This document shows positions 16,377-27,294 of a stretch of DNA of 64,000 nt, one piece after another. The DNA lies in the NCBI RefSeq assembly GCF_000278215.1, contig NZ_JH725065.1, positions 283,607 through 347,606 of the forward strand, given 5' to 3'. Under the pieces are notes generated by a model. The model was not told the origin of the DNA, made no database searches, and saw only the letters and a list, made by a program, of their open reading frames with translations. Origin of the DNA: Bartonella rattimassiliensis 15908. Its GTDB lineage: Bacteria; Pseudomonadota; Alphaproteobacteria; Rhizobiales; Rhizobiaceae. Made by a program: the position numbers and the translations under genes. Each line of letters begins with the position of its first letter. Positions within the stretch are counted from its first letter, which is position 1.

Positions 16377-18803
16377 ATGCAATATATTGATGAAAAGACA
16401 GATGAAGTAAGAGATGGCGTTTATGCTGTTTTACCTCTTCGTGATATTGTTGTTTTCCCCCATATGATTGTTCCACTTTTTGTGGGTCGCGAAAAATCGA
16501 TTCGTGCTCTTGAAGAAACGATGGCGGTTGACAAGCAAATACTCTTGGTAACACAAAAAAATGCTTCTGATGATGATCCAAAATCAGAGGATATTTATCA
16601 CATTGGTACATTTGCTAATATTCTTCAACTTTTAAAGCTTCCTGATGGTACTGTAAAGGTTTTGGTTGAAGGGACAGCACGTGCAAAAATTAGTCAATTT
16701 TCTTTAAATGAAGGTTATCATCAAGCTTTTGCAACTGTTACAGAAGAACCTAGAGAGAGCAATGTTGAGATTGAAGCTCTTTCAAGGTCAGTGATTGCTT
16801 ATTTTGAAAACTATGTAAAGCTTAATAAAAAGATCTCTCCTGAAGTTGTTAATGCGATTGGTCAGATTGATAATCCTTCTAAACTTGCTGATACGATTAC
16901 CTCTCATTTGATGATTAAACTTGGAGAGAAACAGGAAATATTAGAGCTCTTACCTGTACGGGCTCGTCTTGAACGTGTTTTGTCCTTTATGGAAGGGGAA
17001 ATTTCTGTTTTGCAGGTTGAAAAACGTATTCGTTCGCACGTTAAACGTCAAATGGAGAAGAACCAACGGGAATACTATCTCAATGAGCAGATGAAGGCTA
17101 TTCAAAAAGAATTAGGAGCAGGTGATGATAGCCGAGATGAGCTCTCTGAACTAGAAGACCGTATCAAGAATACAAAATTTTCCAAGGAGGCACAGGAAAA
17201 AGCTGAGGCGGAATTGAGAAAATTACGAAATATGTCCCCTATGTCAGCAGAAGCAACAGTTGTACGTAACTATCTTGATTGGTTATTAGCTATGCCTTGG
17301 GGTAAAAAATCTAAGATTAAAAATAATTTAGATTTTGCTGAAAAGGTCATGAATAATGAACATTTCGGTCTTGAAAAAGTTAAGGAGCGAATTATTGAAT
17401 ATTTAGCGGTACAGAGTCGCGCGTTAAAGATAAAAGGCCCCATTATTTGTTTATTAGGTCCTCCTGGTGTGGGTAAAACATCATTAGCTCGCTCTATTGC
17501 AAAGGCAACGGGGCGTGAATATGTTCGTATTTCGTTGGGAGGTGTACGGGATGAAGCAGAAATTCGTGGACATCGCCGAACGTATATTGGTTCGATGCCT
17601 GGAAAAATTATCCAGTCTATGAAAAAAGCAAAAAAATCTAATCCACTTTTCTTGCTTGATGAAATTGATAAAATGGGACAGGATTTTCGTGGAGATCCTT
17701 CATCCGCTTTATTAGAAGTTCTTGATCCTGAACAAAATGGTGCATTCGTTGATCACTACTTGGAAGTTGAATATGATCTTTCTGATGTCATGTTTATCAC
17801 GACAGCAAATACGCTTAATATCCCAGGTCCGTTAATGGATCGAATGGAAATTATTCGTATTGCTGGTTATACTGAATGTGAGAAAATGGAAATTATTAAG
17901 CAGCATCTTTTACCAAATGCTCTAAAAGATCACTGTTTATCTAAAAAAGAACTCAGCATTTCTGATGGAGCACTAAGGTCAATTATTCAGTTTTACACAC
18001 GTGAAGCAGGAGTTCGTAATCTTGAGCGTGAACTCATGAAAGTTGCCCGTAAATCTGTTACAAAAATTCTCAAAACGCATCAAAAATCTGTAAAAGTTAC
18101 AGAAAGTAATATTAGTGATTTCTTGGGCGTTAAACGCTATCATTATAATCAGATTGAAAGGGAAAATCAAATTGGTGTTGTAACAGGTCTTGCGTGGACA
18201 GAAGTCGGTGGAGAGTTATTGACCATTGAAGGAGTTATGATGCCCGGCAAAGGTAAGATGACTGTAACTGGAAATTTACGTGATATTATGAAAGAGTCCA
18301 TTTCAGCAGCGGCATCTTATGTACGTTCTCGTGCTATTGATTTTGGTATTGAACCGCCACTTTTTGAAAAACGCGATATCCATGTTCATGTTCCAGAGGG
18401 AGCAACACCAAAGGATGGGCCATCTGCTGGGATTGCAATGGTGACAGCAATTGTTTCGGTTCTTACAGGAATAGCTGTGCATAAAGATATTGCAATGACT
18501 GGTGAAATTACTTTACGTGGACGTGTTTTGCCAATTGGTGGATTAAAAGAAAAACTCTTAGCAGCTCTTCGAGGAGGGATCAAAAAAGTACTGATTCCTG
18601 AAGAAAACGCCAAGGATTTAGTTGATATTCCTGATGATGTTAAAAATAACATGGAAATTATTCCGGTAAATCATATAAGTGAAGTTTTAAAACACGCTTT
18701 GATTCATTTTCCTGATACTATCGAATGGAAAGAACCCTCTACAGTGGCTGTACCTATCAGATCAGAGAACAGCGATAGTGAAGGGATACAGATTGCGCAC
18801 TGA
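16377..18803 (+). CDS. lon: Lon ATP-dependent protease
   Basis: An 808-residue single-chain AAA+ serine protease for misfolded and short-lived regulatory proteins. Domains in order: LonN substrate domain (1 to about 210), a coiled-coil linker with many Lys and Glu, AAA+ with Walker A GPPGVGKT and Walker B FLLDEIDK, and the protease domain with the catalytic Ser in PKDGPSAG and its partner Lys in the LPIGGLKEKLLAA to RGGIKKVLIP stretch. The start ATG at 16377 has AAGGAG at an ideal distance. The short C-terminal extension after the protease domain is variable. It lies between clpX and the HU gene. Confidence 0.98.
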   Translation: MQYIDEKTDEVRDGVYAVLPLRDIVVFPHMIVPLFVGREKSIRALEETMAVDKQILLVTQKNASDDDPKSEDIYHIGTFANILQLLKLPDGTVKVLVEGTARAKISQFSLNEGYHQAFATVTEEPRESNVEIEALSRSVIAYFENYVKLNKKISPEVVNAIGQIDNPSKLADTITSHLMIKLGEKQEILELLPVRARLERVLSFMEGEISVLQVEKRIRSHVKRQMEKNQREYYLNEQMKAIQKELGAGDDSRDELSELEDRIKNTKFSKEAQEKAEAELRKLRNMSPMSAEATVVRNYLDWLLAMPWGKKSKIKNNLDFAEKVMNNEHFGLEKVKERIIEYLAVQSRALKIKGPIICLLGPPGVGKTSLARSIAKATGREYVRISLGGVRDEAEIRGHRRTYIGSMPGKIIQSMKKAKKSNPLFLLDEIDKMGQDFRGDPSSALLEVLDPEQNGAFVDHYLEVEYDLSDVMFITTANTLNIPGPLMDRMEIIRIAGYTECEKMEIIKQHLLPNALKDHCLSKKELSISDGALRSIIQFYTREAGVRNLERELMKVARKSVTKILKTHQKSVKVTESNISDFLGVKRYHYNQIERENQIGVVTGLAWTEVGGELLTIEGVMMPGKGKMTVTGNLRDIMKESISAAASYVRSRAIDFGIEPPLFEKRDIHVHVPEGATPKDGPSAGIAMVTAIVSVLTGIAVHKDIAMTGEITLRGRVLPIGGLKEKLLAALRGGIKKVLIPEENAKDLVDIPDDVKNNMEIIPVNHISEVLKHALIHFPDTIEWKEPSTVAVPIRSENSDSEGIQIAH

Positions 18804-19033
18804 TTCACTCATCTCATTTATGATAATATTTTTTAGTGCTAGAAAGTGTTGTTGTGGTTATTATTCTGTTTTTTGTTGAAAAAAGTGAAAAAATCCGTGA
18901 ATAACTGTGATTATTGCTAAAAAAACAATGTTTTGGGTAAAAATAAGACTTCTGTTTGCTGTACTTTTCAATAAACTAACCAATGACATGACTAAGTTAT
19001 GTTGTCAGGTAATATAGGGAAAGGAAATGTTCT

Positions 19034-19312
19034 ATGAATAAAAGTGAATTGGTTAGCTCCGTTGCTGAAAAGGCAGGTGTTTCTAAAACGCAAGCTGGTG
19101 CTGTTGTTGATGCTTTTATGGCTTCTGTAACAGAAGCTTTAGCTTCAGGGGGTGATGTTCGTCTTCCAGGTTTTGGCTCTTTTGAAGTTTCTCATCGTGC
19201 TGCTACTAAGGGGCGTAATCCTTCAACTGGTGCTGAAATCGAAATTCCAGCGCGTTCTGTACCTAAATTTTCTGCAGGAAAAAGCCTTAAAGAAGCAGTT
19301 AACAAAAAGTAA
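19034..19312 (+). CDS. hup: DNA-binding protein HU
   Basis: A 92-residue histone-like protein that bends and compacts DNA, without sequence specificity. It begins MNKSELVSSVAEKAGVSK, contains the beta-arm region with GFGSFEV, KGRNPSTGAEIEIPA and the helix KFSAGKSLKEAV, all standard for HU-alpha/HupB. IHF is less likely because the arm and C-terminus fit HU better. GGGAAAGGAAA lies just before the start. It follows lon by 230 bases, which is a conserved neighbour pair, and is closed by a strong terminator. Confidence 0.96.
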   Translation: MNKSELVSSVAEKAGVSKTQAGAVVDAFMASVTEALASGGDVRLPGFGSFEVSHRAATKGRNPSTGAEIEIPARSVPKFSAGKSLKEAVNKK

Positions 19313-19324
19313 TTTAAATAACAT

Positions 19325-19362
19325 AAAAAAAACCCGATTTATTTATAAGCGGGTTTTTTTTT
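19325..19362 (+). terminator. Intrinsic terminator after hup
   Basis: An A-run and AACCCG pair with CGGGTT and a long T-run, giving a hairpin with a roughly 13-base loop. The T-run immediately follows the stem, so this is a textbook Rho-independent terminator 12 bases past the hup stop. Confidence 0.9.
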
Positions 19363-20472
19363 AATATATATTATATATGTTTTTCATATAGGAATTTCTA
19401 AACTTTACGGTATTCTACTTATTCGATGTATTTCTGGTGTTTTTTTTAATGATTTTAAGCATTGTATAAGATGCCGTAGGTTTGAGATATATTACTTTTA
19501 GTTTTCTCCATGAAATAGGTGTAGTAGTAGAGGGCTTTATGATTTATAAATATGATGCTAATCTTTATGATGCTAAAATGCTAGAGTATTTATTTTAAAG
19601 ATAGTATTCGTAAATAGTATAGGGCAAAAGATTCTGTGAAGTGTATAAAGCTATTCTACCGTTTTTGCGCTTAATAAAAGTGAAAGTTGATACCATCATA
19701 CTGTTTTTTCTCAGTCTTTATAAATTTCTATAACATTGCGACTATTTTTCGACATTTGGAATGGGTGCATAGAGAACTATTTTATTCTTTTCTTTAATAG
19801 TTCTTTATTTATATGCTACCCTCTCTTGTGATGCACTAAATGGATGATTTTTATTAATTTACTATAAAGAAGTATGAAATGAAAGAATCTTACGGTATTG
19901 AGATTTCTCATTCAATATAGAAAGATATAAATTATCGTTATAAATCAATTCATTGTAAGTTTATAAACTGGTGTCATCATTTTTATTCTTTCAATATTGT
20001 GATTTTTCTTAGAATTTTAGATGGAAGAGATATATTGAACTCTGTTTTAAAATATTTTTTCTCCTATCTTTATTTTAACTTGTAATATGCGTGCAGGCAT
20101 TTTTCCTTCATTACACAAGAATTACAAGGAGAAAATATCATAAAGTTTGAGGGAGGAAATTACAAAACAAAAAATTACTGTTAGCAATGTATATTATTAG
20201 TATAAATTTATTAATAGTAATAAGAGAACAGTATTGTTCAATTATTATCTATATATTTCCATTCATTAAATTGTATTAATTTATTGATGGTTGTAAAGGC
20301 CTTTTTTATAGTCAAAAATTATTTTAAGCAACTATATTATTGAATAAATAAGGGGCTGTAGAGTAGTGGTTATTGGTTGGAGGATATAGTAGTAAAAAAG
20401 GCTTTAGAATGATTTTGCACGAGAGACATAGAGGTTTATTAAGTAGATGAGGGGGTGAATCGTGTATTTTTT
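19363..20472. other. 1.1 kb AT-rich non-coding spacer
   Basis: No frame in this stretch resembles a known protein. It lies between two 3' ends (hup plus, trmFO minus). The part at about 19648-19920 resembles the spacer at about 5290-5711, including the TTAATAAAA segment and the dispersed repeat at 19873-19919. The rest (about 19920-20460) shows only homopolymer-rich sequence with no clear structure. Confidence 0.6.
19873..19919 (+). repeat. Dispersed intergenic repeat, copy B
   Basis: This copy contains TATGAAATGAAAGAATCTTA and later CATTCAATATA. Its complement shares 19 of 20 bases with the copy at 63788-63835 in the block CGTAAGATTCTTTCATTTCA, and its first half matches copy A2 at 5682. 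Confidence 0.65.
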
Positions 20473-21885
20473 TTATAAACAGGAGCTCTTTGCTTCTTTA
20501 TCCGTCAACCACTGCATACAATCATTAAGAGCTCGCGCTGTTATAGCTTGCTTTTTTGCTAATTTTTTTTCTTTACTCGGCAAGCGGTTTACTGAATGTT
20601 TAACAGAAGTAATAGGAGGAAAGAGGCCAAAATTGATATTCATTGGCTGAAAGGATTGTCTTTCTGCTTCTTCTACTACAATGTGCCCTCCTGTAATATG
20701 ATTCAAAAGGGCCCCGAATGCAGTGGTTTGTGGTGGTAGGCAAGGATAATTATAATGATATTCTGCAGCGGCAAAACGTCCAGCAAGAAGCCCTATCGCA
20801 GCTGATTCTACATAACCTTCACATCCGGTAATTTGCCCTGCAAAGCGTAGCCGTTTTGTTTGTTTTAAACGAAGAGTTTGATCAAGAATAATTGGAGAGT
20901 TAAGATAGGTATTGCGGTGAAGACCACCAAGGCGTGCAAACTCTGCTTTTTCAAGACCTGGAATCATTCTAAAAATGCGGATTTGTTCACCATATTTTAG
21001 CTTTGTTTGAAAGCCGACCATGTTGTAAAGCGTTCCAAGTTTATTATCTTGGCGTAGCTGAACAACAGCATAGGGTTTAACGGTTGGATTATGGGCATTG
21101 GTTAAGCCCATAGGTTTCATAGGGCCATGTCTTAAAGTTTCAAAGCCGCGCTCAGCCATAATTTCAATGGGGAGGCATCCATCAAAATAGGGCGCTTTTT
21201 CAAAGTCACGAAACTCTACTTTTTCTGCATTTTTTAACGCTTGAACGAATATTTCATACTGTTCTTTATTTAGAGGACAGTTAAGGTAATCTTTTCCTGT
21301 TCCGTCAGGACCAATTTTATCATAGCGAGACTGATACCAACAAATATTCATGTCAATACTATCGGTATGTATAATAGGTGCGATAGCATCAAAAAAAGAA
21401 AGAGACTTTGTGCCGGTTATTGTTTGTAATTCTTGAGCCAGCGCAGGTGAGGTAAGAGGACCCGTTGCAATGATAACATGTTTCCAAGTTTGAGGAATAT
21501 TTTGAACTTCTTCATGTTTTATTGATATAAGGGGATGATTCCTGAGTGCTGTCGTAATGGTTTTTGAAAATCCATCGCGGTCAACAGCAAGAGCACTACC
21601 TGCAGGGACTTTGTTAGCATCAGCAGCTTTCATAATTAATGATTTCGCTAATCGCATTTCAGCATGTAAAAGCCCTACGGCATTTGTTGATGAATCATCA
21701 CAACGAAATGAATTTGAACAAACCAGTTCTGCCAATTTATCGGTTTTATGGGCAGCTGATTTTTTTTGGGGGCGCATCTCATGTAAAATAACAGGAATTC
21801 CTGACTGAGCGATTTGCCAGCTTGCTTCACACCCCGCAAGGCCGCCACCGATGATATGAATTGTAGTATCAAGTGTCTTTAACAT
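20473..21885 (-). CDS. trmFO: TrmFO, folate/FAD-dependent tRNA (uracil-54-C5) methyltransferase
   Basis: Makes ribothymidine at position 54 in the T-loop of tRNAs using methylenetetrahydrofolate and reduced FAD rather than SAM. The 470-residue protein opens with the FAD Rossmann loop [13 protein letters not shown], a family signature, and has the conserved segments [31 protein letters not shown] and [18 protein letters not shown], the last two carrying cysteines used in catalysis. Length is typical. It is transcribed toward the hup spacer, away from tRNA-Leu. The start at 21885 matches the conserved N-terminus. It is a stand-alone gene. Confidence 0.95.
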   Translation of the reverse strand: MLKTLDTTIHIIGGGLAGCEASWQIAQSGIPVILHEMRPQKKSAAHKTDKLAELVCSNSFRCDDSSTNAVGLLHAEMRLAKSLIMKAADANKVPAGSALAVDRDGFSKTITTALRNHPLISIKHEEVQNIPQTWKHVIIATGPLTSPALAQELQTITGTKSLSFFDAIAPIIHTDSIDMNICWYQSRYDKIGPDGTGKDYLNCPLNKEQYEIFVQALKNAEKVEFRDFEKAPYFDGCLPIEIMAERGFETLRHGPMKPMGLTNAHNPTVKPYAVVQLRQDNKLGTLYNMVGFQTKLKYGEQIRIFRMIPGLEKAEFARLGGLHRNTYLNSPIILDQTLRLKQTKRLRFAGQITGCEGYVESAAIGLLAGRFAAAEYHYNYPCLPPQTTAFGALLNHITGGHIVVEEAERQSFQPMNINFGLFPPITSVKHSVNRLPSKEKKLAKKQAITARALNDCMQWLTDKEAKSSCL

Positions 21886-21984
21886 AATAGACTTTTAACG
21901 TAAGAAGCTGTCTATGAAAAGCATAGATTTTATTTTTATTAATTTGTAAGAATGATGTGTATTTGTTTTTTTTAATATATTTGT

Positions 21985-22014
21985 TTGCTTTTTTTCTGTA
22001 ATTAATGGTATAGA
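21985..22014 (+). promoter_or_regulatory. Candidate promoter for tRNA-Leu
   Basis: TTGCTT (21985-21990) and TATAGA (22009-22014) are 18 bases apart and end 37 bases before the mature tRNA. This is a fair sigma70-type match found by eye only. Confidence 0.4.
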
Positions 22015-22051
22015 AACGCCGCTTGTATAAGGTTATTAGCTTGTAAGTTTG

Positions 22052-22134
22052 GCGGATGTGGCGAAATTGGTAGACGCACCAGATTTAGGTTCTGGCGGGA
22101 GACCGTGGGGGTTCGAATCCCTCCATCCGCACCA
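22052..22134 (+). tRNA. tRNA-Leu (anticodon UAG)
   Basis: The acceptor arms GCGGATG and CATCCGC pair fully, with discriminator A and an encoded CCA. The anticodon stem CCAGA/TCTGG encloses TTTAGGT, so the anticodon is TAG, reading CUA-type leucine codons. A class II variable arm (GGCGGGAGACCGT region) and a GGTTCGAATCC T-arm are present. It stands alone between divergent trmFO and tig. Confidence 0.97.
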
Positions 22135-22141
22135 AAGCAAT

Positions 22142-22163
22142 CCCTTAAGTGCTAAGGGTTTCT
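22142..22163 (+). terminator. Candidate terminator after tRNA-Leu
   Basis: CCCTTA and TAAGGG pair around a 5-base loop and are followed by TTTCT. The T-run is short, so termination may be partial, but the position 7 bases past the tRNA fits. Confidence 0.6.
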
Positions 22164-22269
22164 ACGTGTCTGGAATTCCGCTTCATGGTGATGTAATACT
22201 CAGAAGTGTTAGAATGTAGTGATTATTAGAGAGGGTTTATCTCTCTCCTTAGAAAAATGAAGGTGTTTA

Positions 22270-23679
22270 ATGCAGGTTACCGAGACGCTTAATGAAGGAC
22301 TGAAGCGCGAAATTAAGATCGTGGTTCCAGCGAAAGATTTAGAAGAAAAGTTGAATGAACGGTTGGATGATACCAGGGATAAGATTAAACTTAATGGTTT
22401 TCGTCCTGGCAAAGTGCCTGATAGGCATTTGCGGAAAATGTATGGTAAATCTTTTATGGTGGAGATTCTCAATGAGATACTCAGTGATGCGCCACGTTCT
22501 ATTTTAGCTGACCGCAATGAACGTGCAGCGATGCAGCCAAAAATTGATATAGATGAAGATGAAAAAACTTTAGATGGTAAATCTGATTTTGCTTTCAGTT
22601 TAAAGTATGAGGTTTTGCCACAAATTGAAATTAAAGATTTTAAACATATTGAAGTTATCCGTGAAGTTGCTACGATTCCTGAACAGGATGTTGATGATCA
22701 AGTTAATCGCGTCCTTTCTTCTACACGTAATTATTCCCTAAAAGAGGGGGCTTCTGAAGAAGGTGATCGTATTACTATAGATTATCAAGGTAAGCTTGAA
22801 GGCGTTTTATTTGAAGGCGGGGCGGATAATGATGCCCAACTGATTCTTGGGTCAAAACAATTTATTCCTGGTTTTGAAGAACAATTGGTTGGTGTAAAGG
22901 CTGGTGATAAAAAGACGATTTCTATTAAATTTCCTGATAATTATAGTGCAGCACATTTGGCAGGACGGGAAGCAGAGTTTGACATTACTATCAAAGCTGT
23001 CTTTAAGCCAGATGAATTAAAGGTTGATGATGAAGCAGCGCGGAAAGTTGGTTTGGAATCCCTTGATCGCTTACGTGAGGTGATTCGTGGGCAAATTGAA
23101 AGCCAATATGGTGCAATGACACGTCAAAAAGTTAAGCGTCAAATTCTCGATGCTTTAGATGATGATTATAATTTTGAAATTCCTGAAGGACTTTTAGAAA
23201 TTGAATTTAACAATATATGGGCTCAAGTTAATGATGATTTGAAAAAGGCGGGGCGCAGTTTTGAAGATGAAGGTATTACAGAAGAAGAGGCACGTGAGGA
23301 ATATCGTATTCTTGCACAACGTCGTGTTCGTCTTGGTTTGGTGCTTTCTGAAATTGGAATGAAAGTTGGTGTTAAAGTCAGTGAGGATGAGCTAAAAGCA
23401 GCCGTTTTTGATCAGGTTCGCCAGTATCCTGGCAAAGAGAAAGAGATTATGGATTTTTTCCGTAAGACTCCGGAAGCTGTTGAACATCTTCGTGCTCCGA
23501 TTTTTGAAGAGAAGGTCATTGATCATTTGTTAGCACAGATAAAAGTCACAGATAAAGAAGTGACGATTGAAGAATTGATGAAAGAATATGACGAATCAGA
23601 TGCTACTGAAGAAAAGTTGGCAAAGAAAAAGTCTGCAGAAAAAACATCATCTAAGAAAAAGGCTCCTAAAAAAGCCTAA
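22270..23679 (+). CDS. tig: Trigger factor (ribosome-associated chaperone and peptidyl-prolyl isomerase)
   Basis: A 469-residue chaperone that binds at the ribosome exit tunnel. The ribosome-docking signature GFRPGKVP is at about residues 42-49, the FKBP-type isomerase domain follows at about 160-245 ([29 protein letters not shown]), and a helical C-terminal domain completes it. The last 20 or so residues are lysine-rich, a variable tail seen in related species. An upstream GAAAAATGAAGG stretch precedes the ATG. It is followed by an intrinsic terminator. Confidence 0.97.
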   Translation: MQVTETLNEGLKREIKIVVPAKDLEEKLNERLDDTRDKIKLNGFRPGKVPDRHLRKMYGKSFMVEILNEILSDAPRSILADRNERAAMQPKIDIDEDEKTLDGKSDFAFSLKYEVLPQIEIKDFKHIEVIREVATIPEQDVDDQVNRVLSSTRNYSLKEGASEEGDRITIDYQGKLEGVLFEGGADNDAQLILGSKQFIPGFEEQLVGVKAGDKKTISIKFPDNYSAAHLAGREAEFDITIKAVFKPDELKVDDEAARKVGLESLDRLREVIRGQIESQYGAMTRQKVKRQILDALDDDYNFEIPEGLLEIEFNNIWAQVNDDLKKAGRSFEDEGITEEEAREEYRILAQRRVRLGLVLSEIGMKVGVKVSEDELKAAVFDQVRQYPGKEKEIMDFFRKTPEAVEHLRAPIFEEKVIDHLLAQIKVTDKEVTIEELMKEYDESDATEEKLAKKKSAEKTSSKKKAPKKA

Positions 23680-23700
23680 TATTTACGCAAACAGAATAAG

Positions 23701-23720
23701 CCCGATAGAATCGGGTTTTT
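23701..23720 (+). terminator. Intrinsic terminator after tig
   Basis: CCCGAT and ATCGGG form a perfect 6-bp stem around AGA, followed directly by five T residues, 21 bases beyond the tig stop codon. Confidence 0.88.
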
Positions 23721-23805
23721 AGTTGGGATTTATCCTAGGATTTCACTGAGAATGGTTTTTAGATAAACCATGAGGTATATTTAGAATATTGGTAGTGGAT
23801 TGATA

Positions 23806-25305
23806 ATGAGTATCATTGATACGCGTACTCCTGATTCTAAGCGTTTTATTTCTGGAGTTACAGGTGATTGGGAAGTCATCATTGGCATGGAGGTTCATGC
23901 GCAAATCATATCGAATTCGAAACTTTTTTCAGGCGCATCAACCAAATTTGGTGCGGAGCCGAACAATCATGTATCACTTATTGATGCAGCTATGCCAGGT
24001 ATGTTGCCTGTTCTTAATCAAGAATGTGTTCGCCAAGCGATTAGAACAGGATTAGGATTGAAGGCACGTATTAATTTAAGATCTGTTTTTGATCGTAAGA
24101 ATTATTTTTATCCTGATTTACCACAGGGGTATCAGATTTCTCAGTTTCGCTTTCCCATTGTAGGGGAGGGAAAAGTTATCATATCTGTGGGACCAGATTC
24201 GAATGGTCAATTTGAGGATATTGAAGTAGGAATCGAAAGGTTGCATCTTGAACAGGATGCTGGAAAATCGATGCACGATCAACATCCAACGATGTCTTTT
24301 GTGGATCTTAATCGTTCTGGTGTTGCTCTGATGGAAATTGTTTCCAAACCTGATATGCGCTCATCAGATGAAGCCAAAGCTTATATGACAAAATTGCGTA
24401 CGATTGTTCGTTATTTGGGCACTTGCGATGGCAATATGGATGAAGGTTCTATGCGTGCGGATGTCAATGTCTCTGTTCGTCGCCCTGGTGAGGATTTTGG
24501 GACGCGTTGTGAAATCAAAAATGTTAATTCTATTCGTTTTATTGGTCAAGCGATTGAGTATGAAGCGCGTCGTCAGATCGCAATTTTAGAAAATGGGGGT
24601 GTCATAGATCAAGAAACTCGGCTTTTTGATGCTGCTAAAAGTGAAACACGTTCTATGCGCTCAAAGGAAGAAGCGCATGACTATCGCTATTTCCCTGATC
24701 CTGATCTTTTGCCATTGGAATTTGATCAAGCATTTGTAGATGCATTGGCAGCAGATTTGCCAGAATTTCCCGACGCTATAAAAGCACGTTTTGTCACGGA
24801 AATGGGACTGACAGTGTATGATGCTTCCATTCTTGTAACAGAGAAAGCTATTGTTGATTATTTTGAAGAGGTTGCTCATGGCCGTGATGGAAAAATGGTT
24901 GCTAACTGGGTGATTAATGATCTTTTAGGGGCTTTAAATAAAAATAATCTTGAAATTAAAGATTCACCAATATCACCAAGTCAATTAGGAAGTATTATTG
25001 ATCTCATAAAAGAAAAAATTATTTCTGGGAAAATTGCCAAAGATCTTTTTGAGATTATTTGGAATGAGGGGGGAGAGCCGCGCCAAATTGTAGAAGATCG
25101 TAATATGAAGCAGGTAACAGATACCAAGGTTATTGAAAGAGCTGTCGATGAGATTGTTGCCAATAACTCTGATAAAGTTGCGCAAGCAAAGCAAAAACCT
25201 GCTTTAGCTGGTTGGTTTGTTGGACAGGTGATGAAAGCCACGGATGGTAAGGCAAATCCTCAAACTGTGAATGAATTGGTTAAGATGAAACTTGGTATAG
25301 ATTAA
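23806..25305 (+). CDS. gatB: Aspartyl/glutamyl-tRNA amidotransferase subunit B
   Basis: The tRNA-binding kinase subunit of GatCAB, which converts Glu-tRNA-Gln (and Asp-tRNA-Asn) to the amide form. It has the GatB start [13 protein letters not shown], the catalytic-domain motifs [39 protein letters not shown] and [10 protein letters not shown], and a C-terminal YqeY-like tail (from about 360). The ATG at 23806 is chosen; a TTG two codons earlier (23800) is possible. About 499 residues, normal length. gatA and gatC are not in the window. NDUFA12 and DUF2155 follow on the same strand, a common Rhizobiales order. Confidence 0.97.
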   Translation: MSIIDTRTPDSKRFISGVTGDWEVIIGMEVHAQIISNSKLFSGASTKFGAEPNNHVSLIDAAMPGMLPVLNQECVRQAIRTGLGLKARINLRSVFDRKNYFYPDLPQGYQISQFRFPIVGEGKVIISVGPDSNGQFEDIEVGIERLHLEQDAGKSMHDQHPTMSFVDLNRSGVALMEIVSKPDMRSSDEAKAYMTKLRTIVRYLGTCDGNMDEGSMRADVNVSVRRPGEDFGTRCEIKNVNSIRFIGQAIEYEARRQIAILENGGVIDQETRLFDAAKSETRSMRSKEEAHDYRYFPDPDLLPLEFDQAFVDALAADLPEFPDAIKARFVTEMGLTVYDASILVTEKAIVDYFEEVAHGRDGKMVANWVINDLLGALNKNNLEIKDSPISPSQLGSIIDLIKEKIISGKIAKDLFEIIWNEGGEPRQIVEDRNMKQVTDTKVIERAVDEIVANNSDKVAQAKQKPALAGWFVGQVMKATDGKANPQTVNELVKMKLGID

Positions 25306-25486
25306 ACTTTATGGGGTGGAGAAGGATCCATAAATATTCTATCTTTTTGAAATTAAGGAAGAGCAAGTTATCCTATAAATTAGAGTTGTGACCGAGTTAA
25401 TCCGTAACTTTTTTGATAATTTCAGGTATTAGCAATTTTATTCCAATGATTGATTTCATGGATATACTAAAGAAATGGAATAGCGA

Positions 25487-25885
25487 ATGGTTCGTTTTTT
25501 TAAACAAATCTTTACCTGGTGGAATGGTAATACTATTGGTACGCGTTTTTTTACATGGCGTAAAGGTAAGCGGATAGGGGAAGATCAATTCGGAAATATA
25601 TATTATGAGGGAGGACTTCATAAGGATGGTTATCCGCACCGTTGGGTTATTTATAAAGATTATTCTGAAGCTTCTACTATTCCACCAGGTTGGCATGGCT
25701 GGATTCATCATCGCTTTGATAATCCACCAACGCAAGAAGATTATCATCCATATGAGTGGGAAAAGCCTCATGTTGCGAATATGACAGGAACAAGTGAGGC
25801 CTATCGACCAAAGGGAGCTATTACTTATAATGAACAGCATCCTTGTGTACATGAAGATTATGATGCATGGTTGCCTAAAAAATAA
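25487..25885 (+). CDS. NADH:ubiquinone oxidoreductase NDUFA12-family subunit
   Basis: A 132-residue homologue of the supernumerary complex I subunit NDUFA12 (B17.2), which alphaproteobacteria share with mitochondria. The family pattern appears as WWNGNTIGTRFFTWRKG, then GNIYYEGG, RRWVIYKD-type RWVIYKDYSEASTIPPGWHGWIHH and the PHVANMTGT segment. It is a peripheral-arm accessory factor; the main nuo genes are elsewhere. No signal peptide or membrane helix is seen. It lies 181 bases after gatB and 85 bases before the DUF2155 gene. Confidence 0.92.
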   Translation: MVRFFKQIFTWWNGNTIGTRFFTWRKGKRIGEDQFGNIYYEGGLHKDGYPHRWVIYKDYSEASTIPPGWHGWIHHRFDNPPTQEDYHPYEWEKPHVANMTGTSEAYRPKGAITYNEQHPCVHEDYDAWLPKK

Positions 25886-25970
25886 AGTATTTTAAGGTGT
25901 GCGTGTATTTTTATCTTATTTGACTCTGTGTTATAATAAGAGTTATTTTTAATGTACTATCGGTTTTTAT

Positions 25971-26399
25971 ATGGTGAGGTTTTTTTTATTGTTAGGATTG
26001 AGGCGTTTTTTTTATATTTTTTTAATGGGATGTTTAGTGTCTTTATCCTTAAATGGTAGCGTGCAAGCTGGACGTATTAGCAATGGGATTGCTGTTTTTT
26101 CAGGTCTTGATAAAATCACAGGACGGATCACGCGTTTTGAAGTTACTCTTGGTGAAATTTATCAGTACGGTGCATTACAGGTAACACCCCGTGCTTGTTA
26201 TACGAGCTCTAAAGATGAGCCAACGCGTACAACTGGTTTTGTTGAAGTCGATGAAGTTGCATTAGATAAAAAAATACGGCGTATTTTTACAGGATGGATG
26301 TTTGCAGATAGTCCTGGTTTGAACGCTGTTGAGCATCCTATTTATGATGTGTGGTTAAAAGATTGCAAGCAGAGTTCTCAAGATCCATCTCTTCAATGA
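25971..26399 (+). CDS. DUF2155 exported protein
   Basis: A 142-residue protein with a clear signal peptide: a basic start, a hydrophobic stretch near residues 13-30 and a likely cleavage after VQA (about residue 32). The mature part holds the DUF2155 pattern: ISNGIAVFSGLDKITGRITRFEV, a TPRACYT segment, and GWMFADSPGLNAVEHPIYDVWLKDC near the end, with two conserved cysteines that probably form a disulfide in the periplasm. The function of the family is unknown. It is a standard neighbour of NDUFA12 in Rhizobiales. Confidence 0.85.
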   Translation: MVRFFLLLGLRRFFYIFLMGCLVSLSLNGSVQAGRISNGIAVFSGLDKITGRITRFEVTLGEIYQYGALQVTPRACYTSSKDEPTRTTGFVEVDEVALDKKIRRIFTGWMFADSPGLNAVEHPIYDVWLKDCKQSSQDPSLQ

Positions 26400-27294
26400 T
26401 TGGTATTTTCTATATTATTTAATACATTGATTTATGATGATAGTTTATTATTTTACAACTTGAAAGAGGCGTTTGAATTTCTGTGTTTTTTTCATTTCAA
26501 ATTTTTTTTACATTGAATTAATTGAAACAATTTTCTTGTACTTTACAAGTGAAGAGTGTACGGATGACTGTTTAAAGAATGAATGCAAGTTTCTTTCATG
26601 AACTGTTTAAATCGAAGGATGCATCATTGAAATGAATTTATTGCTTTTTCGAGTCTTTCATCGGATATGATTCTTGAGCTATATCTATGAGAGGTGTAAT
26701 GAGATATTTGTTCCTAGTTTTTACAGAGAATGAGTCGACGCTTTTGTATTTATGGATAAAAATATATAGACATATCAAATAATAAATTATGAAACATTAA
26801 TTATTGTATCTAGGAATGTAAATATGTTGATATGCTTTTATTCTTATGGAGATATCATTTTTCATTTAAAGAGTAGAAGTAATGCAAGTTGTGTTGTTGG
26901 AAAAATTAAGATTTAAGATTATTTAAAATTTTAATTGGAAGTATAGTGTAATTAAAATAGTACAACAATTGGTGTATTTCTGACAAAAATGAACATTTAT
27001 GTATTTGACATTTTTTATTTTATAAAATGTCTCATGGGTGCATTTGTTTATTCGTAAGTTTTTGCATATTGCATTACAAACTTCACACTTAAATAAGCAG
27101 GATATCGCTAATTTTATAAATTATATTACTTAATATCTATGTTTTCAAAATCTTTTGCATAAGGTACACATGTTTCTACAGTAAGCTATTAAAAACTGAA
27201 AACGGGGAATCGAAAAGCTTTAAGTTAAAAGATTGTTTTTATCCAAGACGCATATATTTATTTTGTGTAAAAAGTTATCAATTCTCCAAAGAAT
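26400..27294. other. 0.9 kb AT-rich non-coding spacer
   Basis: I find no supported gene here. A hairpin with 8-bp perfect arms, GACATTTT (27007-27014) and AAAATGTC (27024-27031), stands out. The stretch near 26630-26665 (GAAATGAAT followed by GAGTCTTTCATC) weakly recalls the dispersed repeat seen elsewhere. The promoter of the rhomboid gene should lie near the right end. Confidence 0.5.

Noticed and set aside
25397..25852. Minus-strand 151-residue open frame over the NDUFA12 gene
   Set aside because: Antisense shadow; the plus strand has a clear family match.
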